A stretch of DNA of 12,397 bases from Minisyncoccota bacterium (GCA_028713795.1 JAQTNP010000023.1:1-12397); one strand, 5' to 3'. Counted from the stretch's first letter, positions 5,475 to 11,870 are shown. Notes: a model not told the origin generated them from the sequence alone. Program-made: numbers and translations.

Positions 5475-5503
5475 ATTATATAATACTATCATTATTTAGT
5501 CAA
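5475..5503 (-). promoter_or_regulatory. Promoter of zinc-ribbon gene
   Basis: TTGACT (5498-5503), 17 bp, then a perfect TATAAT (5475-5480) on the minus strand. The leader is about 25 nt and carries the AAGGAGG SD. Confidence 0.8.
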
Positions 5504-5528
5504 ACACAAAAGCCGCTTTCCTTTGCGG
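5504..5528 (-). terminator. Probable terminator of FAD-dehydrogenase gene
   Basis: CCGC (5513-5516) and GCGG (5525-5528) flank an 8-nt spacer. On the minus strand the stem is followed by CTTTTGTGTTT. The stem is short, so it is weaker than others here. The zinc-ribbon promoter begins directly after it. Confidence 0.55.
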
Positions 5529-5535
5529 TTCTCTT

Positions 5536-6915
5536 TTATCTAAACAATCTATTAGGATTCTCTGACTTTCCCATCATCCCCTTGGCGACTATCAAACCAT
5601 TTACTGCTGCTCCAGTAATGCTGCCGGATAATCCTGCTCCATCCCCCGCTACAAACAAGTTCTCTATTTTTGTTTCCAAGTATTTGTTAGTTTTTACCTT
5701 AGAAGATCTTAATTTAACCTCTGGGGCATAGATTAAGGTATTATCTGAATTAATTCCCGGCATTACTTTCTCTAATATATCAAAGGCCTCTTTTAAATCT
5801 TGGGTTATTCTTCCCGGAAGAGCCATAGAAATGTCCCCTGGCACAACATCAGTAAGGCTGGGAATGATTCCATTATTCTTTAACCTTTCCCAAGTGCTTC
5901 TTTGTCCTTTTTTAAAACCAGTTAAACTTTGTATTAATGGTTTCCCTCCCCCTGCAATATTAACTAATTTAGCAATAGCTAAAGCATAGTTAATGGTATT
6001 TTCATACGGCTCGGATAAATTAATTTCTGCGGTAAAGGCAAAATTTGAATTAAGCGACTTATGATCTGAATTTGAATGGCCGTTAACAGCTACAAAATCC
6101 CCATATTCCTCTTGAGCTACGAACCCTCTTGGACAGGGGCAGAAGTTCCTTACAACATCTCCTGTTGTCGGAGCTGTAATCAAATATATTGATTCATAGG
6201 CGACATTAGAGAATTTATCCATTACAGTTGCCAATGTTTCTACTCTCACCCCCACTTCCACCTTATCAAATGTATATTCAATGTCATACTTTCTGCAAAG
6301 ATCTTGCAGCCATTTAGCCCCTATTCTTCCTGGGGATAAAAGAATGTTTTCTCCAAATATCTTTTTGTTGTCTATAGTCATCACTCCTACGCAATGATGA
6401 TCTTCAAGCAAAATATCTGAAACTTCTGTTTTGGCGAGAAATTCAACTCCATTTTTAATTAGAAACTCTTGGAAATTTAAAATGACTTTAGGAAGCAAAT
6501 CAGACCCAACATGCCTAACTTTCCTTACCAATAGCTTAATTCCGTTATCGGCGCATTCTTTAACTAATTTGTCTGCTTGAGACATATCTTGGGGGCTGAT
6601 TGGAGTTGTAACTCCGAATTGTAAAAAAATATCATCTACTCTTTGAAGAATCGGGTTATACTCCTCTACGGAATAGAGATGAAACATCTTTTCATGAGAC
6701 AGGACGGGGGTAAAATGCAATTTTCCATCAGAATATGTTCCAGCTCCTCCGACTCCAGACATCATTTCTGTTTTCCCCCTATTTTGGATTAAATTTCCTT
6801 TTTCACAAACAAGAATCCTTAATTTAGGATTATTTGTAATCAATTCGTATGCTGAAAAAAGCCCAGCAGGACCAGCTCCGACAATCAAGCAATCATATTT
6901 CTTTAAGGAATCCAT
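5536..6915 (-). CDS. FAD-dependent dehydrogenase (COG2509-like)
   Basis: A 459-residue flavoprotein. The dinucleotide-binding motif is at the N terminus (DCLIVGAGPAGLFSA, glycines at 13-18), followed by a Gly-rich GVGGAGTYSDGKL (54-66) and a C-terminal FAD-contact segment VAGDGAGLSGSITGAA. This layout fits uncharacterised FAD-dependent dehydrogenases related to GidA/HI0933-type proteins; length is near the family norm. A CPC pair in the middle (NFCPCPRGF) might be redox-active, which is inference. The substrate is unknown and there are no membrane segments, so it should be cytosolic. An extended -10 (TGTTATAAT, hexamer 6944-6949) gives a leader of about 22 nt without an SD. AT-rich, monocistronic. 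Confidence 0.85.
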   Translation of the reverse strand: MDSLKKYDCLIVGAGPAGLFSAYELITNNPKLRILVCEKGNLIQNRGKTEMMSGVGGAGTYSDGKLHFTPVLSHEKMFHLYSVEEYNPILQRVDDIFLQFGVTTPISPQDMSQADKLVKECADNGIKLLVRKVRHVGSDLLPKVILNFQEFLIKNGVEFLAKTEVSDILLEDHHCVGVMTIDNKKIFGENILLSPGRIGAKWLQDLCRKYDIEYTFDKVEVGVRVETLATVMDKFSNVAYESIYLITAPTTGDVVRNFCPCPRGFVAQEEYGDFVAVNGHSNSDHKSLNSNFAFTAEINLSEPYENTINYALAIAKLVNIAGGGKPLIQSLTGFKKGQRSTWERLKNNGIIPSLTDVVPGDISMALPGRITQDLKEAFDILEKVMPGINSDNTLIYAPEVKLRSSKVKTNKYLETKIENLFVAGDGAGLSGSITGAAVNGLIVAKGMMGKSENPNRLFR

Positions 6916-6943
6916 GATAATCGCGTAAATGCAACCAAGGTTT

Positions 6944-6952
6944 ATTATAACA
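6944..6952 (-). promoter_or_regulatory. Extended -10 promoter of FAD-dehydrogenase gene
   Basis: TGTTATAAT on the minus strand, 28 bp before the ATG. No -35 match and no SD in the short leader. Confidence 0.5.
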
Positions 6953-6982
6953 GAAAAAAATTCTTTAGCGAGAAAAGTTTAT

Positions 6983-7280
6983 GGGCGCCCGGCAATGTTC
7001 TGCCAAAGCGCCCGATTCAAGTGTCTGCCTCAGACCAAAGGGAAATAGTCTGAGTTAGCGAGAGTTCCTGCCTAGGAACTTGCCTGTCCTAGCGCCCCGG
7101 CGTCTCGCTGCAGAGAACGAAGGTTCGTACAATCATGTTCGCTCCACCTCGGGAGCATACATCTCCACGAAGTTCCAACGAACACTCTGTTTGAACGCCT
7201 ATGCCTGGCTAACCAACAACGTGAATCGTCCTCAGTTAACCAACGCAGCGCTCACACAGAACCCTAGACCGACAAAGAGT
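6983..7280 (-). other. GC-rich hairpin-dense tract of unknown nature
   Basis: This stretch has no convincing long ORF on either strand but many inverted repeats: GGGCGC/GCGCCC (6983-6988/7008-7013) with inner GGCA/TGCC; CTCAGAC/GTCTGAG (7029-7035/7048-7054); AGTTCC/GGAACT (7063-7068/7075-7080); and GCTCC/GGAGC (7141-7145/7152-7156). It is far more GC-rich than the flanking FAD and RRM genes and is read from a promoter at 7347-7375. It could be a structured RNA or a decayed gene whose start survives at 7288. Minus-strand frames around 7126-7198 still read protein-like segments (for example NFVEMYAPEVERT) between stops. tmRNA and RNase P hallmarks are absent. Confidence 0.45.
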
Positions 7281-7288
7281 CTTTTCAT
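7232..7288 (-). CDS. Short ORF of 18 codons with strong SD (leader peptide or broken gene start)
   Basis: ATG at 7286-7288 has a near-perfect SD (AAAGGAGG at 7294-7301, 5 nt spacing) and a promoter 60 bp upstream. The product MKRLFVGLGFCVSAALVN ends at TGA 7232-7234. It resembles the first part of a signal peptide, as in the two secreted protein genes at the left of the window. Downstream the same frame is cut by TAG and TGA. Either a secreted protein gene was broken after its signal peptide or this is a real micro-peptide or leader peptide. I favour a decayed gene, weakly. Confidence 0.35.
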   Translation of the reverse strand: MKRLFVGLGFCVSAALVN

Positions 7289-7346
7289 TCTCACCTCCTT
7301 TGCGAGGATATATCCCCCTGTCTCTCCACCTGAGAGGGATAATTCA

Positions 7347-7375
7347 ATTATGCTCCAGCTATGCACAGATTGCAA
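7347..7375 (-). promoter_or_regulatory. Promoter of the 18-codon ORF / GC-rich tract
   Basis: TTGCAA (7370-7375), 17 bp, CATAAT (7347-7352) on the minus strand. Its -35 box is only 4 bp from the -35 box of the divergent RRM promoter. Confidence 0.5.
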
Positions 7376-7379
7376 GAGA

Positions 7380-7408
7380 TTGTATTATTATCAAATCTAT
7401 GCTATACT
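7380..7408 (+). promoter_or_regulatory. Promoter of RRM gene
   Basis: TTGTAT (7380-7385), 17 bp, TATACT (7403-7408) with an extended TGC before the -10. Transcription should begin near 7415. Confidence 0.6.
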
Positions 7409-7414
7409 GTTGGT

Positions 7415-7540
7415 ATAAACTTTCTCAGTAAATTTTCTCTTTCCTTATACGAATTGGTTTTTAACCTTAAGAGTTTTTGAAAGCAGAAATCGTGCGAGAA
7501 AGAGGTCGAAAAATAATTAAACAATTCATATAAGGAAAAT
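7415..7540 (+). promoter_or_regulatory. Long 5' leader of RRM gene
   Basis: About 125 nt separate the likely start site from the ATG, the longest AT-rich leader in the window. It holds U-rich runs and a weak SD (AAGGA at 7532-7536). Long leaders on small RNA-binding protein genes are often cold-responsive or autoregulatory (as for cold-shock and cyanobacterial Rbp genes); that role is inferred here. Confidence 0.35.
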
Positions 7541-7867
7541 ATGGCTAAAAAACTATACGTTGGAGGATTACCATACACTACCACTGAAGATTCTTTAAAA
7601 GAGGCATTCTCTCAAGCTGGGACAGTAGAATCTGCAATGATCATAATGGATAAAATGACTGGCAGATCAAAAGGTTTCGGATTTGTGGAAATGTCTACAG
7701 AAGAAGATGCTGCAAAAGCTATTGATATGTATAATGGCAAGGATTTCGAAGGAAGAAACCTCACAGTAGCTGAAGCAAGGCCAATGGAAGATCGCCCACC
7801 TCGCAGAGATTTCAATGACAGAAAAAGAGGCAGGGGAGATTTCGGAGGACACAGAAACACTTGGTAA
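7541..7867 (+). CDS. Single-RRM RNA-binding protein
   Basis: A 108-residue protein made of one RNA recognition motif plus a basic tail. RNP2 is LYVGGL (5-10) and RNP1 is KGFGFVEM (about 44-51), with the aromatic residues that stack on RNA present. The tail (about 81-108) is rich in Arg, Asp and Gly (PPRRDFNDRKRGRGDFGG), like the RGG-type tails of bacterial and cyanobacterial Rbp proteins. It should bind single-stranded RNA in the cytoplasm, perhaps as an RNA chaperone under cold or stress. SD AAGGA lies 4 nt before ATG. Monocistronic, with its own promoter, long leader and a bidirectional terminator. Confidence 0.92.
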   Translation: MAKKLYVGGLPYTTTEDSLKEAFSQAGTVESAMIIMDKMTGRSKGFGFVEMSTEEDAAKAIDMYNGKDFEGRNLTVAEARPMEDRPPRRDFNDRKRGRGDFGGHRNTW

Positions 7868-7876
7868 ATCTAAAAT

Positions 7877-7904
7877 CAAAAACAGAGAGCAATCTCTGTT
7901 TTTG
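7877..7904. terminator. Bidirectional terminator between RRM gene and DedA operon
   Basis: CAAAAACAGAGA (7877-7888), loop GCAA and TCTCTGTTTTTG (7893-7904) form a 12-bp perfect stem. Its A/T ends give a U-run in both directions, so it serves the RRM gene (plus) and the five-gene operon ending at 7922 (minus). Confidence 0.85.
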
Positions 7905-7921
7905 GTTGCAAGAATAGCCAA

Positions 7922-8542
7922 TTACGCTAATTTCTGTTCTGTTTTTTTATTCTTATAATATCTCTTAATCTTTGGAATGATGATAAAAAAGATTATTAAA
8001 ATAAAAGCTAAAATGATCAAAACATTTATAGGGCTTAATTTATCAGCCACAATCCTCCATTTTTCCCCTATCAATCTTCCAGCAATTACATAGCTTCCGC
8101 TCCATATTATTGCTGAAGCAATAACTGAGGGGATAAACATTCTGGGAGGAATTTTTAAAAGTCCGGCAGCAATAGAAGAGTATCCCCTAAGGTATGGTAA
8201 TAATCTTCCTAAAAACACTCCCCAATTGCCCTTTTTCTTTATCCTTTCCTGCAGTTTTTCTATCTTTTCAACAGGCAGCCATTTAGGAGCATGCTTTAAT
8301 ATCTTTTTGCCAAAATAGTAAAAAATTGAATACAGAACTATTGTCCCGATGAAATCACCGGCTATTCCTGATAAAAGAATCAAAGGAAAGCTTAATTTTC
8401 CTATTGAAGCCAGGTATCCAGCAAAAAGCAGGACAACTTCATTTGGAGCAGGAGAAGGGACTCCCAGCTCCTGGATAAAAATTACGGAGAATATTGCCCA
8501 ATAGCCATATTTAGATAGAAAATCTAGAATTTCTGCCTGCAT
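7922..8542 (-). CDS. DedA/VTT-family membrane protein
   Basis: A 206-residue multi-span membrane protein with DedA hallmarks: QELGVPSPAPNEVVLLFAG (24-42, with E25 and P29), GDFIGTIVLYSIFYYFGKK (62-80) and the second re-entrant region FLGRLLPYLRGYSSIAAG (with the conserved R and GR/P pattern), followed by two C-terminal spans and a lysine-rich tail. DedA proteins move or scramble lipids (for example undecaprenyl phosphate or phosphatidylethanolamine) and support membrane homeostasis; the specific substrate here is unknown. It is the last gene of a five-gene minus-strand operon, starting 3 nt after the DUF192 stop with no SD of its own, so translation is probably coupled. Confidence 0.9.
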   Translation of the reverse strand: MQAEILDFLSKYGYWAIFSVIFIQELGVPSPAPNEVVLLFAGYLASIGKLSFPLILLSGIAGDFIGTIVLYSIFYYFGKKILKHAPKWLPVEKIEKLQERIKKKGNWGVFLGRLLPYLRGYSSIAAGLLKIPPRMFIPSVIASAIIWSGSYVIAGRLIGEKWRIVADKLSPINVLIILAFILIIFFIIIPKIKRYYKNKKTEQKLA

Positions 8543-8545
8543 AAT

Positions 8546-9034
8546 CTATTTTACAAAAAGATTTTTAATCTTTATACCTTTAAATATTAATCTGTCGCCC
8601 ACCTTTAATCCGATTAAGTCGGCTGTTCCTGCATTTACTTCTAAAACATATTTTGCATTGACTAATGGATTAATATTGAAACAATCTTTCAGGCATGGCT
8701 GAGTGTTTTTATTGATATATACCACTGTCCTATCCTCATTAATCCATATGATATCTAGGGGAATATATGTATTTTTCATCCAGAAGCTGTATTGCCCTGA
8801 TTGAGGATAGACAAACAGCATTCCTCTATCTTTATCCAATGATTGCTCAAACATCAACCCTCTTGCCCTCTGGCTTGGATTTATTGCCATTTTTACTAAA
8901 AAACATTGCCCGTCAAAACAAACTTTTGAAGGCAGAAAAGAAATAATTGGTAGGGTGACAATTAAAAAAATGATTATTGAAAACCATTTTATCAAAATTC
9001 CCCTTCTGCTATTCTCGGATTTTAAGATTTCCAT
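8546..9034 (-). CDS. DUF192 protein, membrane-anchored
   Basis: A 162-residue protein: an N-terminal membrane anchor (about 14-34) followed by a DUF192 domain. The family pattern is clear: ARGLMF (57-62), GMLFVYP and SFWMKNTYIPLDIIWI, then AKYVLEVNAGTADLIGLKVGD near the C terminus. DUF192 is widespread in bacteria and archaea as an exported or anchored domain; its function is not established. Two Cys pairs (C39/C44 and C114/C118) could form disulfides outside the membrane. The start overlaps the end of the alkyltransferase-like gene by 13 nt. Confidence 0.88.
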   Translation of the reverse strand: MEILKSENSRRGILIKWFSIIIFLIVTLPIISFLPSKVCFDGQCFLVKMAINPSQRARGLMFEQSLDKDRGMLFVYPQSGQYSFWMKNTYIPLDIIWINEDRTVVYINKNTQPCLKDCFNINPLVNAKYVLEVNAGTADLIGLKVGDRLIFKGIKIKNLFVK

Positions 9035-9321
9035 AGAGAAATTTTTAAGTCTACCTTATCCCCTTTGAATTTTACTCCTTCTTCTATTAATCTTTTTCTC
9101 TTTGCCTTTATCCCTCCTGTTCCAGTATATCCTACCAATCTTCCGTCAAAACCAACAACTCTATGGCAGGATACTTTGGGATAATATGGATTATTCCTCA
9201 TTAACATGCCGACAACTCTAGCTGCTTTTTTGTTTTCAGCCAATTTAGCCAATTGACCGTAAGTAGCAACCTTTCCTTTTGGAATTTTAGCTGCATATTT
9301 GTAAACAAGATCTTGAAACAT
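9022..9321 (-). CDS. Single-domain O6-alkylguanine alkyltransferase-like protein
   Basis: A 99-residue protein equal to the C-terminal DNA-binding domain of O6-alkylguanine-DNA alkyltransferase. PKGKVATYGQLA (14-25) holds the conserved Tyr, ARVVGMLMRNNP (34-45) holds the arginine finger (R35), and VSCHRVVG (50-57) holds the acceptor cysteine C52. Alkyltransferase-like (ATL) proteins of this size usually have Trp at that position and only flag lesions. Here the Cys is kept, so it may still transfer the alkyl group to itself, although the usual Pro before Cys is Ser. It is the third gene of the operon, 2 nt after the ferritin-like stop, and overlaps DUF192. Confidence 0.85.
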   Translation of the reverse strand: MFQDLVYKYAAKIPKGKVATYGQLAKLAENKKAARVVGMLMRNNPYYPKVSCHRVVGFDGRLVGYTGTGGIKAKRKRLIEEGVKFKGDKVDLKISLWKS

Positions 9322-9323
9322 AA

Positions 9324-9794
9324 CTATATCTTTTGCCTTTCTTCGTTTAATGCCTCCTTTATCCTATCCTGATGCTGTTTGGTTCCTTCTTCTAAACTAT
9401 TCAAAAGATGTTTCAATTCTACAGAATCGCCTTCAAAGACTTCGTAGAATTTTCTTTCCAAGAGGGCCATTTCAAAATAGTAGCCAGTGCTCAATGCGCT
9501 AATTAAAGGAACGTCTCCCTTTGCTTTTGCTATCTCGCCCTGTAGTTCTCTTAAAGAGCTTTCCAGCGCTTCAACAGTAAATCTTCCTTCATTAAAGTAG
9601 ACAGTTCCTCCTTTTACCATATCTGTCAGCTTTCTTATCCAGGAAGCATGGGCTACTTCTTCCTGGGACAGAGTAGACCAGAGATTGTTCTTTGTTGGAA
9701 ATTTCTGGGAATAAATACTGTATAATTCGCTCATTCCTTCTTCATGGACTGTTAGCAATTCTAAAATTCTAAGTTGATATTCTTTTAATTCCAT
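9324..9794 (-). CDS. Ferritin-like (rubrerythrin-type) four-helix protein
   Basis: A 156-residue, mostly helical protein. Two helix pairs show a ferritin-like metal pattern: E18/E19, then E46-x-x-H49 in SQEEVAHASWI, then E108 and E113, and H141 preceded by E135/E136. The first ExxH is canonical; the second is degenerate (EEGTKQH), so full di-iron loading is uncertain. Rubrerythrin-like proteins detoxify peroxide or store iron; no rubredoxin Cys4 domain is present, so this is a simplified form. It starts 5 nt after the mscL stop, in the same operon. Confidence 0.7.
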   Translation of the reverse strand: MELKEYQLRILELLTVHEEGMSELYSIYSQKFPTKNNLWSTLSQEEVAHASWIRKLTDMVKGGTVYFNEGRFTVEALESSLRELQGEIAKAKGDVPLISALSTGYYFEMALLERKFYEVFEGDSVELKHLLNSLEEGTKQHQDRIKEALNEERQKI

Positions 9795-9799
9795 AGTTT

Positions 9800-10099
9800 T
9801 TAATCTTTTTTATCTAATTTATCTAATTTCAGGGCTTTGAATCCAAAATATACAACCAAAGCAATTACCAAGAAATCGATAATTACAGAGATAAAATCTC
9901 CCCAAAGTATTTTTACCGATCCTATATTAAGGCTGGCTGCTGAAAGACTACCAACCTTACCCAGGGCCACCCCTAAAAGCGGATTAATAATATCGGTGAC
10001 TAAAGCAGAAACAACCTTTGAAACTGCTCCGCCAAGGATAAAGCCGACTGCTAGCCCGACAACTCCTTGTTTCCTTATGAAATCAATGAAGCCATTCAT
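9800..10099 (-). CDS. mscL: Large-conductance mechanosensitive channel MscL (short form)
   Basis: A 99-residue protein with two membrane segments: TM1 about 13-43 (VVGLAVGFILGGAVSKVVSA, then DIINPLLG) and TM2 about 68-89, joined by a short outer loop. This matches MscL, which opens under membrane tension to release solutes in osmotic downshock. E. coli MscL has 136 residues; here the loop and C-terminal cytoplasmic bundle are much reduced (tail LDKLDKKD only). First gene of the operon. An extended -10 (TGCTACAAT, hexamer 10120-10125) gives a short leader without SD. Confidence 0.92.
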   Translation of the reverse strand: MNGFIDFIRKQGVVGLAVGFILGGAVSKVVSALVTDIINPLLGVALGKVGSLSAASLNIGSVKILWGDFISVIIDFLVIALVVYFGFKALKLDKLDKKD

Positions 10100-10119
10100 A
10101 TATTTTGTTTAATTTAATT

Positions 10120-10128
10120 ATTGTAGCA
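10120..10128 (-). promoter_or_regulatory. Extended -10 promoter of the mscL operon
   Basis: TGCTACAAT on the minus strand, 20 bp before the mscL ATG. No clear -35. The five genes downstream are separated by 5, 2, -13 and 3 nt, so this is the only visible promoter for all of them. Confidence 0.5.
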
Positions 10129-10148
10129 AAATATCAATATAATGAATA

Positions 10149-10172
10149 GCAAAACCGCCCTATTAAGGGCGG
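10149..10172 (-). terminator. Terminator of Q/N-repeat secreted protein gene
   Basis: CCGCCC (10155-10160), a 6-nt TATTAA spacer that can pair in part, and GGGCGG (10167-10172), followed on the minus strand by TTTTGCT. It lies 13 nt after the stop and isolates this gene from the mscL operon. Confidence 0.75.
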
Positions 10173-10185
10173 CTTGCCATTTTCA

Positions 10186-10902
10186 TTAATTAAATAGTTT
10201 TACCAACCATCCAAAAAGGCTGAATTTCCCTTCTTTGGATTTTATGAAATCCTCTACTCTTGTTTGTTCCTGTTCTAATGTTTGAATTTGACTCTGAATT
10301 TCTGTTTTATCTGTTTCATTCTCAGTATCATCCAATAGATCATTCAATTGTTTCAATCTATTGGTAGTTTGAACCATTTCGCTTCTCATTACCCCTATAT
10401 TCTTATAGTCAGTTCCTATTAGAAAAGTTTTGAATCCTCCTCTTTTTTCAACTTTTGTCATTGCCTGCACTGTTGTGCTTGCAGATTGGTTCTGTTGCTG
10501 GGCAATTACCCTTACTTGTTCTCCTATTCCTCCCTCTCTGTCAGCAACTTCTAAAAGGCTGTGAACGAATGCAGCTACAGCGCTTCTGTGCTGTTCTGCA
10601 TTTGTCTGACCATTGTTGTTGCTAGGAGTAGAGGTTCCTTCTTGATTCTGCTCTTGGTTCTGTTCTTGATTCCCAGTAGTCGTGCTATTCTGTTCTTGAT
10701 TTTGTTCTTGATTTCCAGTAGTGGTGCTATTTTGTTCCTGATTTTGTTCCTGGTTCTGCTCCTGATTCTGATCACCCTGCCCTTGATTATTAGAACCATT
10801 ACTTTGTCCTTGGGCTTTAGCATTAACTATCAACAGTAAAGAAAACGATAGGGTTAGAACTAAAATTGATACTACTAACAGATTTCTTCTTTTTGGTAAC
10901 AT
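10186..10902 (-). CDS. Secreted or anchored Q/N-repeat protein with C-terminal coiled coil
   Basis: A 238-residue protein. Residues 1-30 form a signal peptide or anchor (basic MLPKRRN then a hydrophobic run to AKA). Residues 31-100 are low-complexity repeats of NQEQ, with two copies of NSTTTGNQEQNQEQ. Residues 101-235 are a folded, mostly helical domain with a predicted coiled coil around 180-222 (RLKQLNDLLDDTENETDK onward) and a hydrophobic end (FSLFGWLVKLF) that may sit in the membrane. The Q/N linker could reach through the cell wall. No enzyme motif is seen. ATG at 10900-10902 is preferred; it has an A-rich leader and no SD. Confidence 0.8.
   Translation of the reverse strand: MLPKRRNLLVVSILVLTLSFSLLLIVNAKAQGQSNGSNNQGQGDQNQEQNQEQNQEQNSTTTGNQEQNQEQNSTTTGNQEQNQEQNQEGTSTPSNNNGQTNAEQHRSAVAAFVHSLLEVADREGGIGEQVRVIAQQQNQSASTTVQAMTKVEKRGGFKTFLIGTDYKNIGVMRSEMVQTTNRLKQLNDLLDDTENETDKTEIQSQIQTLEQEQTRVEDFIKSKEGKFSLFGWLVKLFN
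10640..10780 (-). repeat. Coding tandem repeats (NQEQ units)
   Basis: Short in-frame repeats of CAAGAACAGAAT-like units (minus strand), interrupted twice by an ACT-rich STTTG block. Such runs are prone to length change by slippage. Confidence 0.7.
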
Positions 10903-10980
10903 TTTTTTATATTTAATTATATTTCTATATAATACTACAAAATATGGAACAAACATATTTCATTTTGCCTGGAAATATTT

Positions 10981-11136
10981 CTATTTCCTTTCTGCCTTGC
11001 TCTTGTGAGCAAGATCGGCTCTATGGGCTCTTTCGTATGTCTGGATATCTTTAAATCTGCCTTTTGCATCTCTTACCGCATACAGTTTTTTTCCAGCAGT
11101 GCTGTAATGAGTTGTACGTTTTGATTTTCCTGCCAT
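10981..11136 (-). CDS. Small basic conserved-type protein (51 aa)
   Basis: ATG at 11134-11136 follows a moderate SD (AAGGA, 7 nt upstream). The 51 residues are rich in Lys and Arg, with KKLYAVRDAKGRFKDIQTYERAH in the middle. It resembles small basic hypothetical proteins seen across bacteria that share the YAVRDAKGxFKDIQ pattern (from memory). Charge suggests nucleic-acid or ribosome binding; the function is unknown. It has its own promoter right after the acyltransferase terminator and is monocistronic. An upstream in-frame extension to 11220 overlaps that promoter and is rejected. Confidence 0.8.
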   Translation of the reverse strand: MAGKSKRTTHYSTAGKKLYAVRDAKGRFKDIQTYERAHRADLAHKSKAERK

Positions 11137-11152
11137 ATTAATTCCTTCTTTT

Positions 11153-11181
11153 ATTTTATAGCTATGAATATATAAAGTCAA
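11153..11181 (-). promoter_or_regulatory. Promoter of 51-residue basic protein gene
   Basis: TTGACT (11176-11181), 17 bp, TAAAAT (11153-11158) on the minus strand. Confidence 0.65.
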
Positions 11182-11187
11182 TCCGAA

Positions 11188-11216
11188 ACAAAAGAGGGGT
11201 GCTTGCGCAACCCTCC
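11188..11216 (-). terminator. Terminator of PlsC-type gene
   Basis: On the minus strand GAGGGT-TGC, a GCAA tetraloop, GCA-CCCCTC (about 11194-11216) and then TTTTGTTT. It begins right at the stop codon, so the gene ends in its own terminator. Confidence 0.75.
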
Positions 11217-11843
11217 TCACAGAAGAGTTCCCGAGTACCTGCCCCTATATCTTGGTGGCAGGAGTTCGGCTATCTTGTACATGATAGCATCAGTCAATCC
11301 CTCTCTGTCTCCTTCTGGCAGATAGAACGGCTTACCGACTGCAATATGGAATGGCGTTCTGCAGAACATTGCCATATTCTTCCATACATTTTCTACCCCG
11401 TAGAAAGCCATAGGAAGAATTGGCGATTTGCCCTTTTGGGCAATAACTACAACCCCGCTATGCCCTTTTCCCAGCTGGCCGTCATGGCTCCTTGTTCCCT
11501 CTGGGGCAATAGCCAGGATTCCATCACCCTTAAGAACCTCTATGCATTTCCTCATCGCCTTAAGGTCTGATTCTCCCCTGCGGATAGGAATTGCCCCAAA
11601 CATATTCAGATAAACTGACAGAATGGGGTTGCGCCACGCCTCTGCCTTAATCAGGGCAATTGCCCGACGCTGGCCAAGCAACGAATGTATGACTAGGGTT
11701 TCAACCATACTGATATGGTTGAAAACGATAATCAATGGCCCTGTGTTCGGGATCTTCTCGATTTCTTCCTTTCCGTAGATCCGGAAAAGAAGCCAGATGA
11801 TAGCTTTTTCTATTGCCCCTACTATCTTCTCTGCGCCAGTCAT
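11217..11843 (-). CDS. plsC: PlsC-type 1-acylglycerol-3-phosphate acyltransferase
   Basis: A 208-residue acyltransferase with the PlsC motif series. Block I is FNHISMVE (41-48, H43), block II is IPIRRGE (85-91), block III is APEGTRSHDG (113-122) and block IV is SPILPMAFYG. It would acylate lysophosphatidic acid to phosphatidic acid at the membrane face. Block I normally reads NHxSxxD (HX4D); here the acid is Glu (E48), so it is HX4E, conservative but unusual. ATG at 11841-11843 follows AAAGGAGGG by 5 nt. The gene is GC-richer than its neighbours, with a consensus promoter, a leader hairpin (11871-11889) and an abutting terminator. It could act on another acyl acceptor. Confidence 0.85.
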   Translation of the reverse strand: MTGAEKIVGAIEKAIIWLLFRIYGKEEIEKIPNTGPLIIVFNHISMVETLVIHSLLGQRRAIALIKAEAWRNPILSVYLNMFGAIPIRRGESDLKAMRKCIEVLKGDGILAIAPEGTRSHDGQLGKGHSGVVVIAQKGKSPILPMAFYGVENVWKNMAMFCRTPFHIAVGKPFYLPEGDREGLTDAIMYKIAELLPPRYRGRYSGTLL

Positions 11844-11870
11844 TCTACCCTCCTTTCTTCTGTTTTTAAT

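Noticed and set aside
7232..7288. TGA recoded as Gly (code 25) to extend the 18-codon ORF
   Set aside because: TGA is used as a normal stop by other genes here (for example 3587-3589), and an in-frame TAG follows shortly.
6983..7340. tmRNA or RNase P RNA in the GC-rich hairpin tract
   Set aside because: Checked both strands: no TTCGA tRNA-like T loop, no tag peptide, no GAGGAAAGTCC and no matching 3' signature.
7080..7418. 112-codon plus-strand frame across the GC-rich tract
   Set aside because: TTG start without SD, spans both divergent promoters, no recognisable domain.
10640..10780. CRISPR-like array
   Set aside because: Repeats are in frame, short and encode NQEQ; no spacers.
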